Positions 1 to 8,273 are shown, counted from the stretch's first letter. The stretch is 50,476 nt of DNA from an uncultured Prevotella sp. (GCA_905236755.1 CAJOCR010000021.1:1-50476), one strand, 5' to 3'. Translations and numbers: made by a program. The notes: a model not told the origin generated them from the sequence alone.

Positions 1-151
1 GATAAAACGCAACGAAATTTGCGGTCCTACAGGGTAGTAAATTTTTCTTAGTGCACGAGTAAAATTTCTCTAACAGGCTGCAGAAAAGCACGAATAAGGA
101 AAAGGTTTTAAGGATGTGGATTTTTCTTTACAACCTAAAATTTTCAATTCT

Positions 152-261
152 ATGGCACTTAAAGTAAAAGCTAAAGAGCAGTTGATGAAGGTGGGGTTAT
201 CAAAGCATGGGCAATCGAGGGTCACTCTGTGGCATTGCCAGGACTGGGCACCATGCGTTTT
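152..261 (+). pseudogene. Relic of an HU-family (Prevotella-type) DNA-binding protein
   Basis: From ATG 152 the frame reads MALKVKAKEQLMKVG, which I recognise as the N-terminus of the HU-like DNA-binding proteins common in Prevotella. From base 196 a different frame reads VIKAWAIEGHSVALPGLG and then TMRF up to 261, which is the conserved middle of the same family. The first frame runs on as nonsense and the second loses similarity after 261. About 50-60 codons are missing at the junction near 193-196, the frame is shifted, and the C-terminal half is absent. The family assignment is from memory of family sequences; the two-frame structure is seen directly. Confidence 0.75.
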
Positions 262-327
262 TTCGTTGCAAATATAATAATCCTTTTTCTTAGTTATAAT
301 AGATTTGTGAGAAAAAAAGCGTTTTAG

Positions 328-358
328 TTTGAAGGAATTATTTTTTTTCGTAGATTTG
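328..358 (+). promoter_or_regulatory. Bacteroidota promoter for the outer-membrane gene at 404
   Basis: TTTG at 328-331 and TAGATTTG at 351-358 are separated by 19 bp, matching the Bacteroidota -33/-7 consensus. Transcription would begin near 365, giving a leader of about 40 nt. A second TAGATTTG at 300-307 has no partner -33 box. Confidence 0.7.
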
Positions 359-403
359 CCAAAGAAATATTTTTCGCATTAAATAATATCTAACTTTAGA
401 ATT

Positions 404-1198
404 ATGAAAAAAGTATTGTTGCTAACTGTAGCCTTGTTATCTTTTATTAGTGTTTCGGCGCAGAAATCATTGGGTTATTTTAATACGTTTGGTGTAGGAC
501 TGAATGTGGGTACTGAAGGCATTGGAATGAATGTGGCTGCTCCTCTGGGCAATCATTTCGATGTGAGCATGGGCTTTGATGTTATGCCTGCTATTAAATT
601 CAATGCTAACGTAAAGGTTAATACATCAGGAATAAATCTTCTTTATCCCGACGGCACTCCTTTTAATGTTAGGGATGTTGATGTTGAGGGTAATACCAAG
701 CGTGTTACGGGGTATGTGAAGTTTGATTACTATCCTTTTAATCACTCTTCTTTCTTCATTGCTGCTGGATTCTCTTACGGTGGCTCTCGACTGCTGAAGC
801 TAAAGGGACATAGTGACGATATCAGGGATTACTATCAGGCTTGGATGGCTCAGGGTGTGTCGTTTGATGATGTGAAAATAAACCTTGATCTCGAGGATTT
901 CGACCTGCCTGTAAACCAGAACGGTGATGTTGACGGCTACGCTAAGGTGAATGGGTTCCGTCCGTATTTCGGTTTAGGTTTCGGCAGACTCGTCCCTAAG
1001 AAGCGTGTGGGTGTGCGTGTGGAGTTGGGTGCCCAATTGCACGGTACTCCAAAGCTCTATTACAAAGAAGAGAATGGTAACTACCAGGAGTTGCAGAAGC
1101 TTGATAAGGTGAAGGGCGATGACGACCTCTCTAAGTATCTCAATAAGATGAAGGTGTATCCTGTGCTGAAGGTTACAGTGAGTGGTAGGATACTTTGA
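404..1198 (+). CDS. Putative outer-membrane beta-barrel protein, function unknown
   Basis: 264 aa with a clear Sec signal peptide (MKKVLLLTVALLSFISVSAQ, cleavage after residue 19-20). The mature part has alternating short amphipathic strands rich in Gly and aromatics (FGVGLNVGTEGIGMNV; FRPYFGLGFGRLVPKK), as in small Bacteroidota outer-membrane barrels, and ends in a strand-like VYPVLKVTVSGRIL. I do not recognise a specific family. It stands alone behind its own promoter. Its TGA overlaps the first base of a terminal-inverted-repeat element (1198-1470). Probable location is the outer membrane; the substrate is unknown. Confidence 0.7.
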   Translation: MKKVLLLTVALLSFISVSAQKSLGYFNTFGVGLNVGTEGIGMNVAAPLGNHFDVSMGFDVMPAIKFNANVKVNTSGINLLYPDGTPFNVRDVDVEGNTKRVTGYVKFDYYPFNHSSFFIAAGFSYGGSRLLKLKGHSDDIRDYYQAWMAQGVSFDDVKINLDLEDFDLPVNQNGDVDGYAKVNGFRPYFGLGFGRLVPKKRVGVRVELGAQLHGTPKLYYKEENGNYQELQKLDKVKGDDDLSKYLNKMKVYPVLKVTVSGRIL

Positions 1199-1470
1199 CC
1201 TCTCCCCCCGCCCTCCCCTGTAGGGAGGGAGCCTCGCAGGCTCAAAAACTTGTTGTGGAGAGAGGTTGTTATGTCATGTCTATTATATGTGTGACTATAT
1301 CATAGCAATGATTAATAGTTTACTTATGAACGAAGTGAGGCTCCCTCCCTTATAGGGAGGGAGCCTCGCAGGCTCAAAAACTTGTTGTGGAGAGAGGTTG
1401 TTATGTCATGTCTATTATATATGTGACTATATCCTGCGGCAAAAGTGTAGGGGAGGGCGGGGGGAGAGGT
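1198..1470. repeat. GC-rich terminal-inverted-repeat element with an internal 80-bp duplication
   Basis: A 22-bp perfect inverted repeat bounds the element: ACCTCTCCCCCCGCCCTCCC followed by CT at 1198-1219, and its reverse complement at 1449-1470. Inside are two direct copies of about 80 bp (about 1221-1301 and 1356-1436), beginning TAGGGAGGGAGCCTCGCAGG and running into the shared GTTGTGGAGAGAGG. At 1336-1366 a perfect 13-bp stem with loop TTATA forms. No ORF is credible. The 18-bp tip is identical to that of the element at 32454-32966. Confidence 0.8.
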
Positions 1471-1546
1471 CTTTTTTTCCTTTTTCCTTTTCTATTTCCC
1501 TTATTATGTGTATATTTGTATCGTTTAAACAAGTATATATATTATA

Positions 1547-2293
1547 ATGAACTACGCAATAATAGCGGCAGGAGAGGGCTCGCGCCTTTTTCAGGAAGGT
1601 GTTCAGGCACCGAAACCATTAGTGAAAGTTCAGGATGAATGTCTTATTGACCGCCTCATTCGTATCTTTATGCAGAATGATGCGGAACATATATCTGTTA
1701 TCTGCAACGACCTTACGAGTTTGGTGAGTGAACATCTCTTTCGTCTGGAGGAGGATGGGCTAAAAGGGCGTCCTGTACCCTTGAGCTTTATAGTTAAAAG
1801 CACTCCAAGCTCTATGCACAGTTTTTATGAGCTTAGCAAGCGTATGCCAGAGGGACCGTTTGTGCTTACTACTGTGGATACTATTTTCCGTGAGGAGGAA
1901 TTCGGTAAGTATATATCTGCGTTCAAGCAGACATTAGCCGAAGGTGGTGATGCTCTGATGGGTGTTACTGATTTCGTTGATGATGAAAAGCCGCTGTATG
2001 TGGGTACTGATGCAGATATGAATGTTACGGGCTTTTATGATAATAATGAGCATAACTGCAAGTTCATCAGCGGCGGTATTTATGGATTGAGCGGTGGGGC
2101 TATTACTACATTGAACAACTGTGTGCAGCGTGGTGAGAGTCGTATGCGCAATTTCCAGCGTGCTCTTGTTGCCGACGGTCATAAGATTAAGGCGTATGCT
2201 TTTTCTAAGGTGATGGATGTTGATCATGCTACTGATATAACGAAAGCCAACGAGTTTCTGAATGGAAAGTGTTCTTGCAATAAGGAGGGCTGA
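1547..2293 (+). CDS. NTP-transferase-fold nucleotidyltransferase (probably a cytidylyltransferase)
   Basis: 248 aa, soluble. The N-terminus MNYAIIAAGEGSRLF is the GxGxRL nucleotide-binding signature of the NTP_transferase superfamily, followed by the K-P-L-V-K-V substrate loop (about residues 25-30). TTVDTIF near residue 105 supplies the metal-binding aspartate. These enzymes join a sugar- or polyol-phosphate to CTP or another NTP. The next genes are ATP-grasp, CDP-alcohol phosphatidyltransferase and HAD, so a CDP-activated head group is the most economical product; this is inference. First gene of the overlapping operon to 7298; its end overlaps the next ORF by 32 bp. A plain sugar-1-P nucleotidyltransferase is the alternative. 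Confidence 0.8.
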   Translation: MNYAIIAAGEGSRLFQEGVQAPKPLVKVQDECLIDRLIRIFMQNDAEHISVICNDLTSLVSEHLFRLEEDGLKGRPVPLSFIVKSTPSSMHSFYELSKRMPEGPFVLTTVDTIFREEEFGKYISAFKQTLAEGGDALMGVTDFVDDEKPLYVGTDADMNVTGFYDNNEHNCKFISGGIYGLSGGAITTLNNCVQRGESRMRNFQRALVADGHKIKAYAFSKVMDVDHATDITKANEFLNGKCSCNKEG

Positions 2294-3047
2294 CCGTTTT
2301 TCGCCTAATTCGGTTGATAAGGACAGAGCTATCCTGCTGTCGGTTGTCAACAGGTTGGAACAGCCAGTAAGGGTTGTTGATGAGGACGATTATGCGTTGC
2401 AGCCTGTTGATGCTGATGTTATAATCTCGATGGCTCGACAGCTCGAGACTCTGCAGCTGCTGGCACAGAAGGAGCAGCAGGGCACAAGGGTTATAAATTC
2501 GGCACAGGGATTGCTCAGGGCTTCACGTTCGCAGTTGCAAGCGCTGATGCGTGAGCTGGGCTGCAGTCTTCCTGCTTCTTATGGTGAACACGGTTATTGG
2601 CTCAAGCGTGGCGATATGTCGGCACAGAGCGAGCGTGATGTTGTGTTTTGCGCTGATGCTGCCGAGCTGGCTGCTGCCGAGACCGATTTCGTTCTTCGTG
2701 GCATCACCGACTGGGTGGTGCAGGCTCATGAGCAGGGCGATCTTGTAAAGTGGTATGCTGTAGGCGACGATTTCTTCAGGTATTATTATCCTGCTGATGA
2801 CGGCAATTTTAAGTTTGCCGACGAGAAACGCAACGGAGCTGCCCATCACTATGTGTTTGATGCAGAGTCTCTGCACGCTGAGGTGACAAAGGTGGCACGA
2901 TGTTTGAATATAAAGGTTTACGGTGGAGACGCTATCATTAAGGAAGACGGCAGTTTCTGTATTATTGATTTTAACGACTGGCCCAGTTTTTCTCGCTGTG
3001 TTGACGAGGCGGCTACAGCAATAGCAAGCGAAGTGGGCGAATTATGA
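2262..3047 (+). CDS. ATP-grasp-like protein of the lipid-head-group operon
   Basis: 261 aa, no signal peptide. The C-terminal third carries the ATP-grasp metal-binding pattern: VYGGDAIIKEDGSFCIIDFN, then DWPSF near residue 240. This matches the D-x(n)-D/E-x-N end of RimK/ATP-grasp folds. Around residues 85-150 there is a linker resembling the grasp N-domain. Such enzymes ligate a carboxylate to an amine or thiol using ATP. The substrate cannot be deduced. It starts inside the upstream gene (32-bp overlap) and ends in an ATGA overlap with the next gene, so translation is likely coupled. The assignment rests on the C-terminal motif; the N-terminal half is not recognisable to me. Confidence 0.65.
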   Translation: MESVLAIRRADRFSPNSVDKDRAILLSVVNRLEQPVRVVDEDDYALQPVDADVIISMARQLETLQLLAQKEQQGTRVINSAQGLLRASRSQLQALMRELGCSLPASYGEHGYWLKRGDMSAQSERDVVFCADAAELAAAETDFVLRGITDWVVQAHEQGDLVKWYAVGDDFFRYYYPADDGNFKFADEKRNGAAHHYVFDAESLHAEVTKVARCLNIKVYGGDAIIKEDGSFCIIDFNDWPSFSRCVDEAATAIASEVGEL

Positions 3048-3994
3048 TAAAACGTATTATGTCAAAATTCAAAGAGTTATTACAGGCTTCATTTAAGTCT
3101 GACGACACAGAAGAATGGTTGGATGTGCATTTCACTCGTCCTATAGGACTTGTGTTTGCGCTTTTCTGGAATAAGTTTGATGTGCATCCTAATGTTATCA
3201 CCATTCTATCTATATTCTTAGGTGTGGGAGCAGGTGTGATGTTTGGCTTTACCGACCTTTTGCATAATGTGCTGGGTGTGGTGTTGCTGATGTTTGCAAA
3301 CTTCTGTGATTCTACTGATGGACAGATGGCTCGTCTTACGGGTAAGAAAACACTTATCGGACGTATGCTTGACGGTTTCTCGGGCGATGTGTGGTTCTTT
3401 GCGGTGTATGTTGCTATCAGTATTCGTTTGATGCCTCAGAATATTCCTGGTACAGAGATGACCTGGGGAATGTGGAGCTGGGTTCTGTGTATTGTTGCTG
3501 GTGTGCTTTGTCATTCGCCACAGAGTTCGCTTGCCGACTACTATCGTCAGATTCACCTTTTTTTTCTGAAGGGAAAGGAAGGGTCAGAACTCGACAATTC
3601 GGCTCAGCAGCAGGAGATTCTTGATAACCTGCCTAAGAAGGGCTCTTTCTGGGCACGAGTGTTTTATTTCAACTACCGCAACTACTGCCGTTCGCAGGAA
3701 AAGCGCACTCCTATGTTTCAGCGCTTCTTTGCGTTGTGGAAGGATAAGAGTGGGGCTATGGATGCTGCAGAAAGGGATGCTCTGCGTGAGGAGTTTCTTG
3801 CTGAGAGCAGAAAGCTCATGCCTTATACCAATCTGCTGACATTCAATCTGCGAGCTATCGTGGTGTATGTAAGTTGCTTGATGAATATTCCTTGGGTGTA
3901 TCCGTTGTTTGAGATTATTGTGTTGACAGTTATGTATGTGTATATGCACAAGACTCATGAGAAACTGTCGGAACGCATAAGTAAGAAACTATGA
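3044..3994 (+). CDS. CDP-alcohol phosphatidyltransferase family membrane enzyme
   Basis: 316 aa. The signature D89-x2-D92-G93-x2-A96-R97-x8-G106-x3-D110 is plain, in the segment DSTDGQMARLTGKKTLIGRM then LDGFSGD. Predicted membrane helices lie near 34-48, 51-70, 72-88, 115-130 and 140-157, with two more after about residue 260. A charged cytosolic insert of about 80 residues separates them. The family condenses a CDP-activated alcohol with a second alcohol, releasing CMP. The final catalytic Asp is D115, one residue later than the usual x3 spacing, so the motif is atypical. ATGA overlaps join it to both neighbours. The real substrate pair is unknown. Confidence 0.8.
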   Translation: MIKRIMSKFKELLQASFKSDDTEEWLDVHFTRPIGLVFALFWNKFDVHPNVITILSIFLGVGAGVMFGFTDLLHNVLGVVLLMFANFCDSTDGQMARLTGKKTLIGRMLDGFSGDVWFFAVYVAISIRLMPQNIPGTEMTWGMWSWVLCIVAGVLCHSPQSSLADYYRQIHLFFLKGKEGSELDNSAQQQEILDNLPKKGSFWARVFYFNYRNYCRSQEKRTPMFQRFFALWKDKSGAMDAAERDALREEFLAESRKLMPYTNLLTFNLRAIVVYVSCLMNIPWVYPLFEIIVLTVMYVYMHKTHEKLSERISKKL

Positions 3995-4692
3995 TAAAGG
4001 GTTTTCTGTTTGATTATGGTGGCACTCTCGACACAGCGGGATGTCATTGGGGCAAGATGCTTTGGCACGCTTACGAGAAGGTGGGTGTGCCTGTTGCTGA
4101 ACAGGATTTTCGTGATGCTTATGTGTATGCTGAACGAAGAATAGACCGTGAGGGTAGTGTTACTGCCGATTTCACGTTTTACCGCACTTTGGGTGTTAAG
4201 CTGCAGTTTCAGTTGGAGTATCTCTTAGACAACGGCAAGCTATCGGCGAGCAACGAGCAGATGAAAGAGTGGCACCGTGAATTGCATGAGAGCTTGTATG
4301 CCCGTGTGAAAGAGATAACAGCACACAGCTGTGAGGTGCTCGATGAACTGAAGAAGCAGCATATTCCTATGGTGCTTGTAAGTAATTTCTACGGTAATGT
4401 GGAGGCTGTTCTGCAAGAGTTTGGTTTTACTCCTTATTTTAAGGCGGTGATAGAGAGTGCTCGTGTGGGTATTCGTAAGCCCGATCCACGTATATATGAA
4501 TTAGGTGTAGAGGCTTTAGGTTTAGCACCTGAAGATGTAGTTGTCGTTGGCGACAGTTTCCCTAAAGATATAGTGCCAGCAAAGACTCTTGGCTGCAAGG
4601 CTTATTGGTTTAAGGGCGAGGGGTGGAAAGATGAGAATTATGATGAGTCTATCCCCGATAGGGTGATAACAGATATAAGAGAGGTAATATGA
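3991..4692 (+). CDS. HAD-superfamily hydrolase
   Basis: 233 aa, soluble. Motif I is FLFDYGGTLDT (nucleophile D8). Motif II is in VLVSNF, motif III is the Lys of GIRKPDPRIYE, and motif IV is VVVGDSFPKDI. The position two residues after the nucleophile is Gly instead of the usual Asp acid/base, as in several non-classical HAD groups. In this operon it would logically remove the phosphate left by the phosphatidyltransferase (compare the phosphatase step in di-inositol-phosphate or phosphatidylglycerol synthesis), but that is inference. ATGA overlaps on both sides couple it to its neighbours. Confidence 0.8.
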   Translation: MIKGFLFDYGGTLDTAGCHWGKMLWHAYEKVGVPVAEQDFRDAYVYAERRIDREGSVTADFTFYRTLGVKLQFQLEYLLDNGKLSASNEQMKEWHRELHESLYARVKEITAHSCEVLDELKKQHIPMVLVSNFYGNVEAVLQEFGFTPYFKAVIESARVGIRKPDPRIYELGVEALGLAPEDVVVVGDSFPKDIVPAKTLGCKAYWFKGEGWKDENYDESIPDRVITDIREVI

Positions 4693-7298
4693 TAAAGCGA
4701 CTTATTATACTGATGACTTTGTTCACGGTGGCACTTGCAGCTGGTGCACAGATAACAGGTGTTGTTGTGGATGCAGAGAATGGTGATACGATATTCTATC
4801 CCAGCGTGTCGTATAAGGGACATCATATAGCTGTGAGTGGCGATGCTCACGGACGTTATTCTATAGAACAGCATGTAGGATGGGCTCTCACTTTCTCTGC
4901 TGTGGGCTATCAGTCTAAGACAATAGCTATTAAGGCAAACACTCCAACAGTGCTTAACGTAAAGCTGAAACCTTCTACAAAGACGCTATCTGAGGTTGTG
5001 GTGAAGCAGAAACGCGGACGTTATTCGCGTAAGAACAATCCAGCCGTTGAACTTATGAAACGTGTGATAGAGGCTAAGCGCAAGAGCGATTTGTCGAATC
5101 ACGACTATTATCAATATAATAAGTATCAGAAGATAACGCTTGCAATAAATGATATTACTCAGGCGGATATAGATAGTGGTTTCTTTGCAAACAAGAGTTG
5201 GCTTATTGAACAGATAGAGACAAGTCCGTATAACAAGAAACTCATTCTTCCTGTGTCGGTTGACGAAACAGTTACGCAGCACCTTTATCGCAAGGACCCT
5301 AAGAGCGAGAAGGATATTGTTACGGGACAAAACACACAGGGTATAAACCAGCTTATACAGACAGGAGATATTATCAATATAGCACTTAAAGAGGTGTTCA
5401 CGGATATTGATATCTATGACGATGACATAAAACTAATGCGTCATCGTTTTGACAGTCCAATAGGTAAAGGCGCAATACAGTTCTATCGTTATTATATTCA
5501 AGATACGGTGTATGTTGATCAAGATCTGTGTTATCATCTTGAGTTCTTGCCAAATAATCAGCAGGATTTCGGATTTAGGGGCGAACTGTATATTCTTGCT
5601 GATTCAACGCTTCATGTGAAGCGTTGCGAACTCACTCTTCCGCGTAATAGTAGCGTGAACTTTGTAGATAATTTCAGGGCTATGCAGGAGTATCGCAAAC
5701 TGCCTAATGGCGAGTGGGTGCTCACCACTGACGATATGATTGCAGAAATGAGTTTGATGAAGAAATTCAGTAAGTTTCTTGTTACACGAACAACACGACT
5801 CAATGATTATGCTTTTGATGCTCTGCCCAAACAACTGTTTAAGGGTAAGGCTACATTGCGCAGAGAGTCGAATGCTATGATGCGTGATGAGGCTTTCTGG
5901 AACAAATACCGTACGGTGGAACTTACCAACAGCGAGAGCCGTATGGATGCATTTATTCATCGTATAGAGCAGTTGCCAGGTTTCAAGTATGTTATTTTCG
6001 GTGCTAAGGCCCTTATTGAAAATTTCGTAGAGACAGGCGACCTAAACCATCCAAGTAAGTTTGATTTTGGTCCGATGAACACTATAGTAACAAAGAATTT
6101 CATTGATGGATGGCGTACACGTATAAGCGGTCAGACCACAGCTAATTTCAATAAGCATTGGTTTTTAAGCGGATATTTTGCTCACGGATTCACCAGTAAT
6201 AAGAATTATTATAAGGGAGAGCTGACATACTCTTTCAACAAGAAAGACTATTTGCCGCGAGAGTTTCCTAAGCGAACTATTACATTCACATCGACATATG
6301 ATGTAATGTCGCCTTCGGATAAGTTTATGGGCACTGATAAGGATAATGTGTTCACAGCATTTAAATGGGCTAAGGTTGACAAGATGATGTTCTATAACCG
6401 TCAGCAGTTGCAGTTTGAATACGAACAGGAGTGGGGATTGAAAACAACTATTGGTGTGAAGACTGAGGAAAATGAGGCTGCCGGTAGATTGTTCTTCCAG
6501 CCGTTGAGCAGTATTACTGACGATAATATGTTGACGAAACAGTTCCTTACTGACCTCTCAGATAATGAGGTGGGACGTTATTTGCATAACGGAAAAATTC
6601 GTACTACAGAGCTATCGTTACAGTTTCAGCTTGCTCCAGGACGTACTTATCTGAATACCAAACAGCGTAGAATACCTATAAACCTTGATGCGCCTGTGTT
6701 CAGCTTTGCACATACTATGGGCTTTAAAGGCATTCTTGGTGGAGAATATAAATATAATCTTACGGAAGTTGGTGTTTTTAAGCGTTTGTGGTTTAACAGC
6801 TGGGGTAAGATGGATATTTATCTCAAGGCTGGTGCTCAGTGGAACAAGGTGCCTTATCTGTTACTGAATATGCCTGCTGCCAACTTGAGTTATATTCTGC
6901 AGAAAGAAACTTTCTCTATGATTAACAATATGGAGTTTCTCAACGACAGATACGCAAGTTTGATTTACAGCTGGGATCTCAACGGTAAGATTTTCAACCG
7001 TATTCCGTTGCTTAAGAAATTGAAATGGCGTGAGTGGTTGGGTGTCAGTGTGCTTTGGGGAAAGTTAACGGATAAGAATAATCCTACTCTTGCCCAAAAT
7101 GCTGGCGACAACACGTTGATGTTCTTCCCTGAGGGTAGTTTTATTATGGACCCTCACCGTCCTTATGTTGAGTTGTCGGCAGGTATTCATAATATTTTCA
7201 AGATAGTGCAGATAGAATATGTACATCGTTGCAACTACGTTTCACTACCTACAGCCAAACGTAACGGTATCCGATTTATGGTTAGAATGACATTCTAA
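4689..7298 (+). CDS. DUF5686-type outer-membrane protein with carboxypeptidase-regulatory-like N-domain
   Basis: 869 aa. Sec signal (MIKRLIILMTLFTVALAAGA). Then a CarboxypepD_reg-like beta-sandwich at about 22-98 (ITGVVVDAENGDTIFYPSVS; LSEVVVKQKRGRY), a periplasmic region, and from about residue 430 a long series of beta-strands ending in GIRFMVRMTF, an outer-membrane C-terminus. The layout fits the DUF5686 family, TonB-dependent-receptor relatives without a plug. It is the last gene of the operon, overlapping the HAD gene by ATGA, so it may export or sense the product made by the upstream enzymes. No enzymatic motif is visible. Confidence 0.75.
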   Translation: MIKRLIILMTLFTVALAAGAQITGVVVDAENGDTIFYPSVSYKGHHIAVSGDAHGRYSIEQHVGWALTFSAVGYQSKTIAIKANTPTVLNVKLKPSTKTLSEVVVKQKRGRYSRKNNPAVELMKRVIEAKRKSDLSNHDYYQYNKYQKITLAINDITQADIDSGFFANKSWLIEQIETSPYNKKLILPVSVDETVTQHLYRKDPKSEKDIVTGQNTQGINQLIQTGDIINIALKEVFTDIDIYDDDIKLMRHRFDSPIGKGAIQFYRYYIQDTVYVDQDLCYHLEFLPNNQQDFGFRGELYILADSTLHVKRCELTLPRNSSVNFVDNFRAMQEYRKLPNGEWVLTTDDMIAEMSLMKKFSKFLVTRTTRLNDYAFDALPKQLFKGKATLRRESNAMMRDEAFWNKYRTVELTNSESRMDAFIHRIEQLPGFKYVIFGAKALIENFVETGDLNHPSKFDFGPMNTIVTKNFIDGWRTRISGQTTANFNKHWFLSGYFAHGFTSNKNYYKGELTYSFNKKDYLPREFPKRTITFTSTYDVMSPSDKFMGTDKDNVFTAFKWAKVDKMMFYNRQQLQFEYEQEWGLKTTIGVKTEENEAAGRLFFQPLSSITDDNMLTKQFLTDLSDNEVGRYLHNGKIRTTELSLQFQLAPGRTYLNTKQRRIPINLDAPVFSFAHTMGFKGILGGEYKYNLTEVGVFKRLWFNSWGKMDIYLKAGAQWNKVPYLLLNMPAANLSYILQKETFSMINNMEFLNDRYASLIYSWDLNGKIFNRIPLLKKLKWREWLGVSVLWGKLTDKNNPTLAQNAGDNTLMFFPEGSFIMDPHRPYVELSAGIHNIFKIVQIEYVHRCNYVSLPTAKRNGIRFMVRMTF

Positions 7299-7299
7299 T

Positions 7300-7414
7300 G
7301 GCGCGAAGCGCGAAGGCGCTTCGTTAAATGATAAATTATAAACGAAAAATGAAAAAGAAGTGCGGAGTAAGCAGATTTTTTTCTCCCTCTCCTTTGGAGA
7401 GGGTTGGGGTGAGG
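7300..7414. repeat. Spacer with hairpins, heptad tract and REP-like hairpin
   Basis: After the DUF5686 stop come GCGCGAAGCGC and CGAAGGCGCTTCG hairpins. Next is a 7-bp-period tract, 7325-7359 (TAAATGA TAAATTA TAAACGA AAAATGA AAAAGAA). At about 7383-7412 a REP-like hairpin follows (CCCTCTCC-TTT-GGAGAGGG with a TTGGGGTGAGG tail), abutting the stop of the LuxR gene. Confidence 0.6.
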
Positions 7415-8056
7415 TTATATATAATACTCTGCTGAATCAATCAACCCCGCTCTTAATGCATATTTCGTCGCTTCGTGTACATTGTTTACGTTAATTTTGC
7501 GAAATATATTCTTGCGATGCGTGTTCACGGTGTGGAAGCTTGAGAAACGCTTGTTGGCAATTTCCTTTGTAGTCATACCTAAAGCAATATCTTTCAGAAT
7601 TTCAGTCTCTGTCTTTGTGAGCTTCACTATCTCTTCGTCTTTCTTGCTATCGGCTGTGAGTAGTAGTTCGGTTACCTGCTGACAGATATATCGTTGACCT
7701 TTCATAGCAAACGCGATAGTTTCTTTTATCTCGGCAAGAGGACAGTCTTTTGTGAGGACACTGATTTTTGGACAGCTCACAACAACGAGCTTCAGGAACT
7801 CAACACTAAGATCTTCACTGAAGATAATCCAATGTGTGTCGCTGAATCTGTCGCAGAGAATAGTCAATTCAGAAATATCATTAATATCGAACAAAGTGTA
7901 GTCGAGAATAACGATACTTTGGGGACAATTTTTTAGTTTTTCAAGCAGCTCATTCTTGTCTTCTACGTAAAATTTTGCGTAACTTCCTAACTGGTCAATA
8001 ATGTACATTAGTCCAGCTCGTGTTATATCCTGTTTGTCTGCTAATAGAAAATTCAT
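7415..8056 (-). CDS. LuxR-family response-regulator-type transcription factor
   Basis: 213 aa from the ATG at 8056. The 42 extra upstream codons are dismissed because a Bacteroidota -7 box (TACTTTTG on the - strand, 8086-8093) lies inside them. The N-terminal half resembles a receiver domain: acidic pocket in LLADKQD, phospho-acceptor candidate in VILDYTLFD, and VLTKD with the conserved Lys. The C-terminal half is a GerE/LuxR helix-turn-helix (LTKTETEILKDIALGMTTKE; HTVNTHRKNIFRKI). No histidine kinase is nearby, so the signal is unknown. It faces the LacI-type regulator divergently across a spacer holding a candidate small RNA. Confidence 0.85.
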   Translation of the reverse strand: MNFLLADKQDITRAGLMYIIDQLGSYAKFYVEDKNELLEKLKNCPQSIVILDYTLFDINDISELTILCDRFSDTHWIIFSEDLSVEFLKLVVVSCPKISVLTKDCPLAEIKETIAFAMKGQRYICQQVTELLLTADSKKDEEIVKLTKTETEILKDIALGMTTKEIANKRFSSFHTVNTHRKNIFRKINVNNVHEATKYALRAGLIDSAEYYI

Positions 8057-8085
8057 ATATTTTATCTCTTTTGGTGGTTTGATTA

Positions 8086-8093
8086 CAAAAGTA
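8086..8093 (-). promoter_or_regulatory. -7 box for the LuxR-type regulator
   Basis: Reads TACTTTTG on the - strand (TAnnTTTG). It would place the start of transcription near 8079, 23 nt before the chosen ATG. No good -33 box at standard spacing. Confidence 0.4.
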
Positions 8094-8180
8094 GTAAAAA
8101 TATTATGAATTATAAGCAATTTGTGGGTAAAAATATGAATATGATGCAATATTGCTGCTGGTAAGTGCTGAAAAAAGAGC

Positions 8181-8220
8181 AAAAAAAAAGCTTAAAACTG
8201 TCATCACGACAACCTTAAGC
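8181..8220 (-). terminator. Strong intrinsic terminator on the - strand
   Basis: On the - strand GCTTAAGGTTGTC and GACAGTTTTAAGC pair over 13 positions (including G-T pairs) around loop GTGAT, followed by nine T. It ends nothing annotated upstream: the next gene to the right is on the + strand. It therefore implies a short transcript of its own. Confidence 0.75.
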
Positions 8221-8273
8221 CCCTGTTTTCTAACTAACTTATTATCAACTATTCATTACTCATTTCTTGTTTC
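8181..8273 (-). ncRNA. Candidate small RNA between the LuxR and LacI genes
   Basis: A -7 box TATCTTTG (- strand, 8280-8287) and the terminator at 8181-8220 define a transcript of about 90 nt. It has no convincing ORF (only a four-codon one). The LuxR gene has its own -7 box further on, so this need not be its leader. No known family is recognised. The -33 box is weak. Confidence 0.4.

Noticed and set aside
1198..1470. Insertion sequence
   Set aside because: Terminal inverted repeats are clear, but there is no transposase ORF and no obvious target duplication.
1387..1638. 83-codon ORF across the repeat element and into the nucleotidyltransferase gene
   Set aside because: It translates the repeat and overlaps a convincing gene in another frame.
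8057..8182. 42-residue N-terminal extension of the LuxR regulator
   Set aside because: It has no similarity to receiver domains, and a -7 box lies within it.
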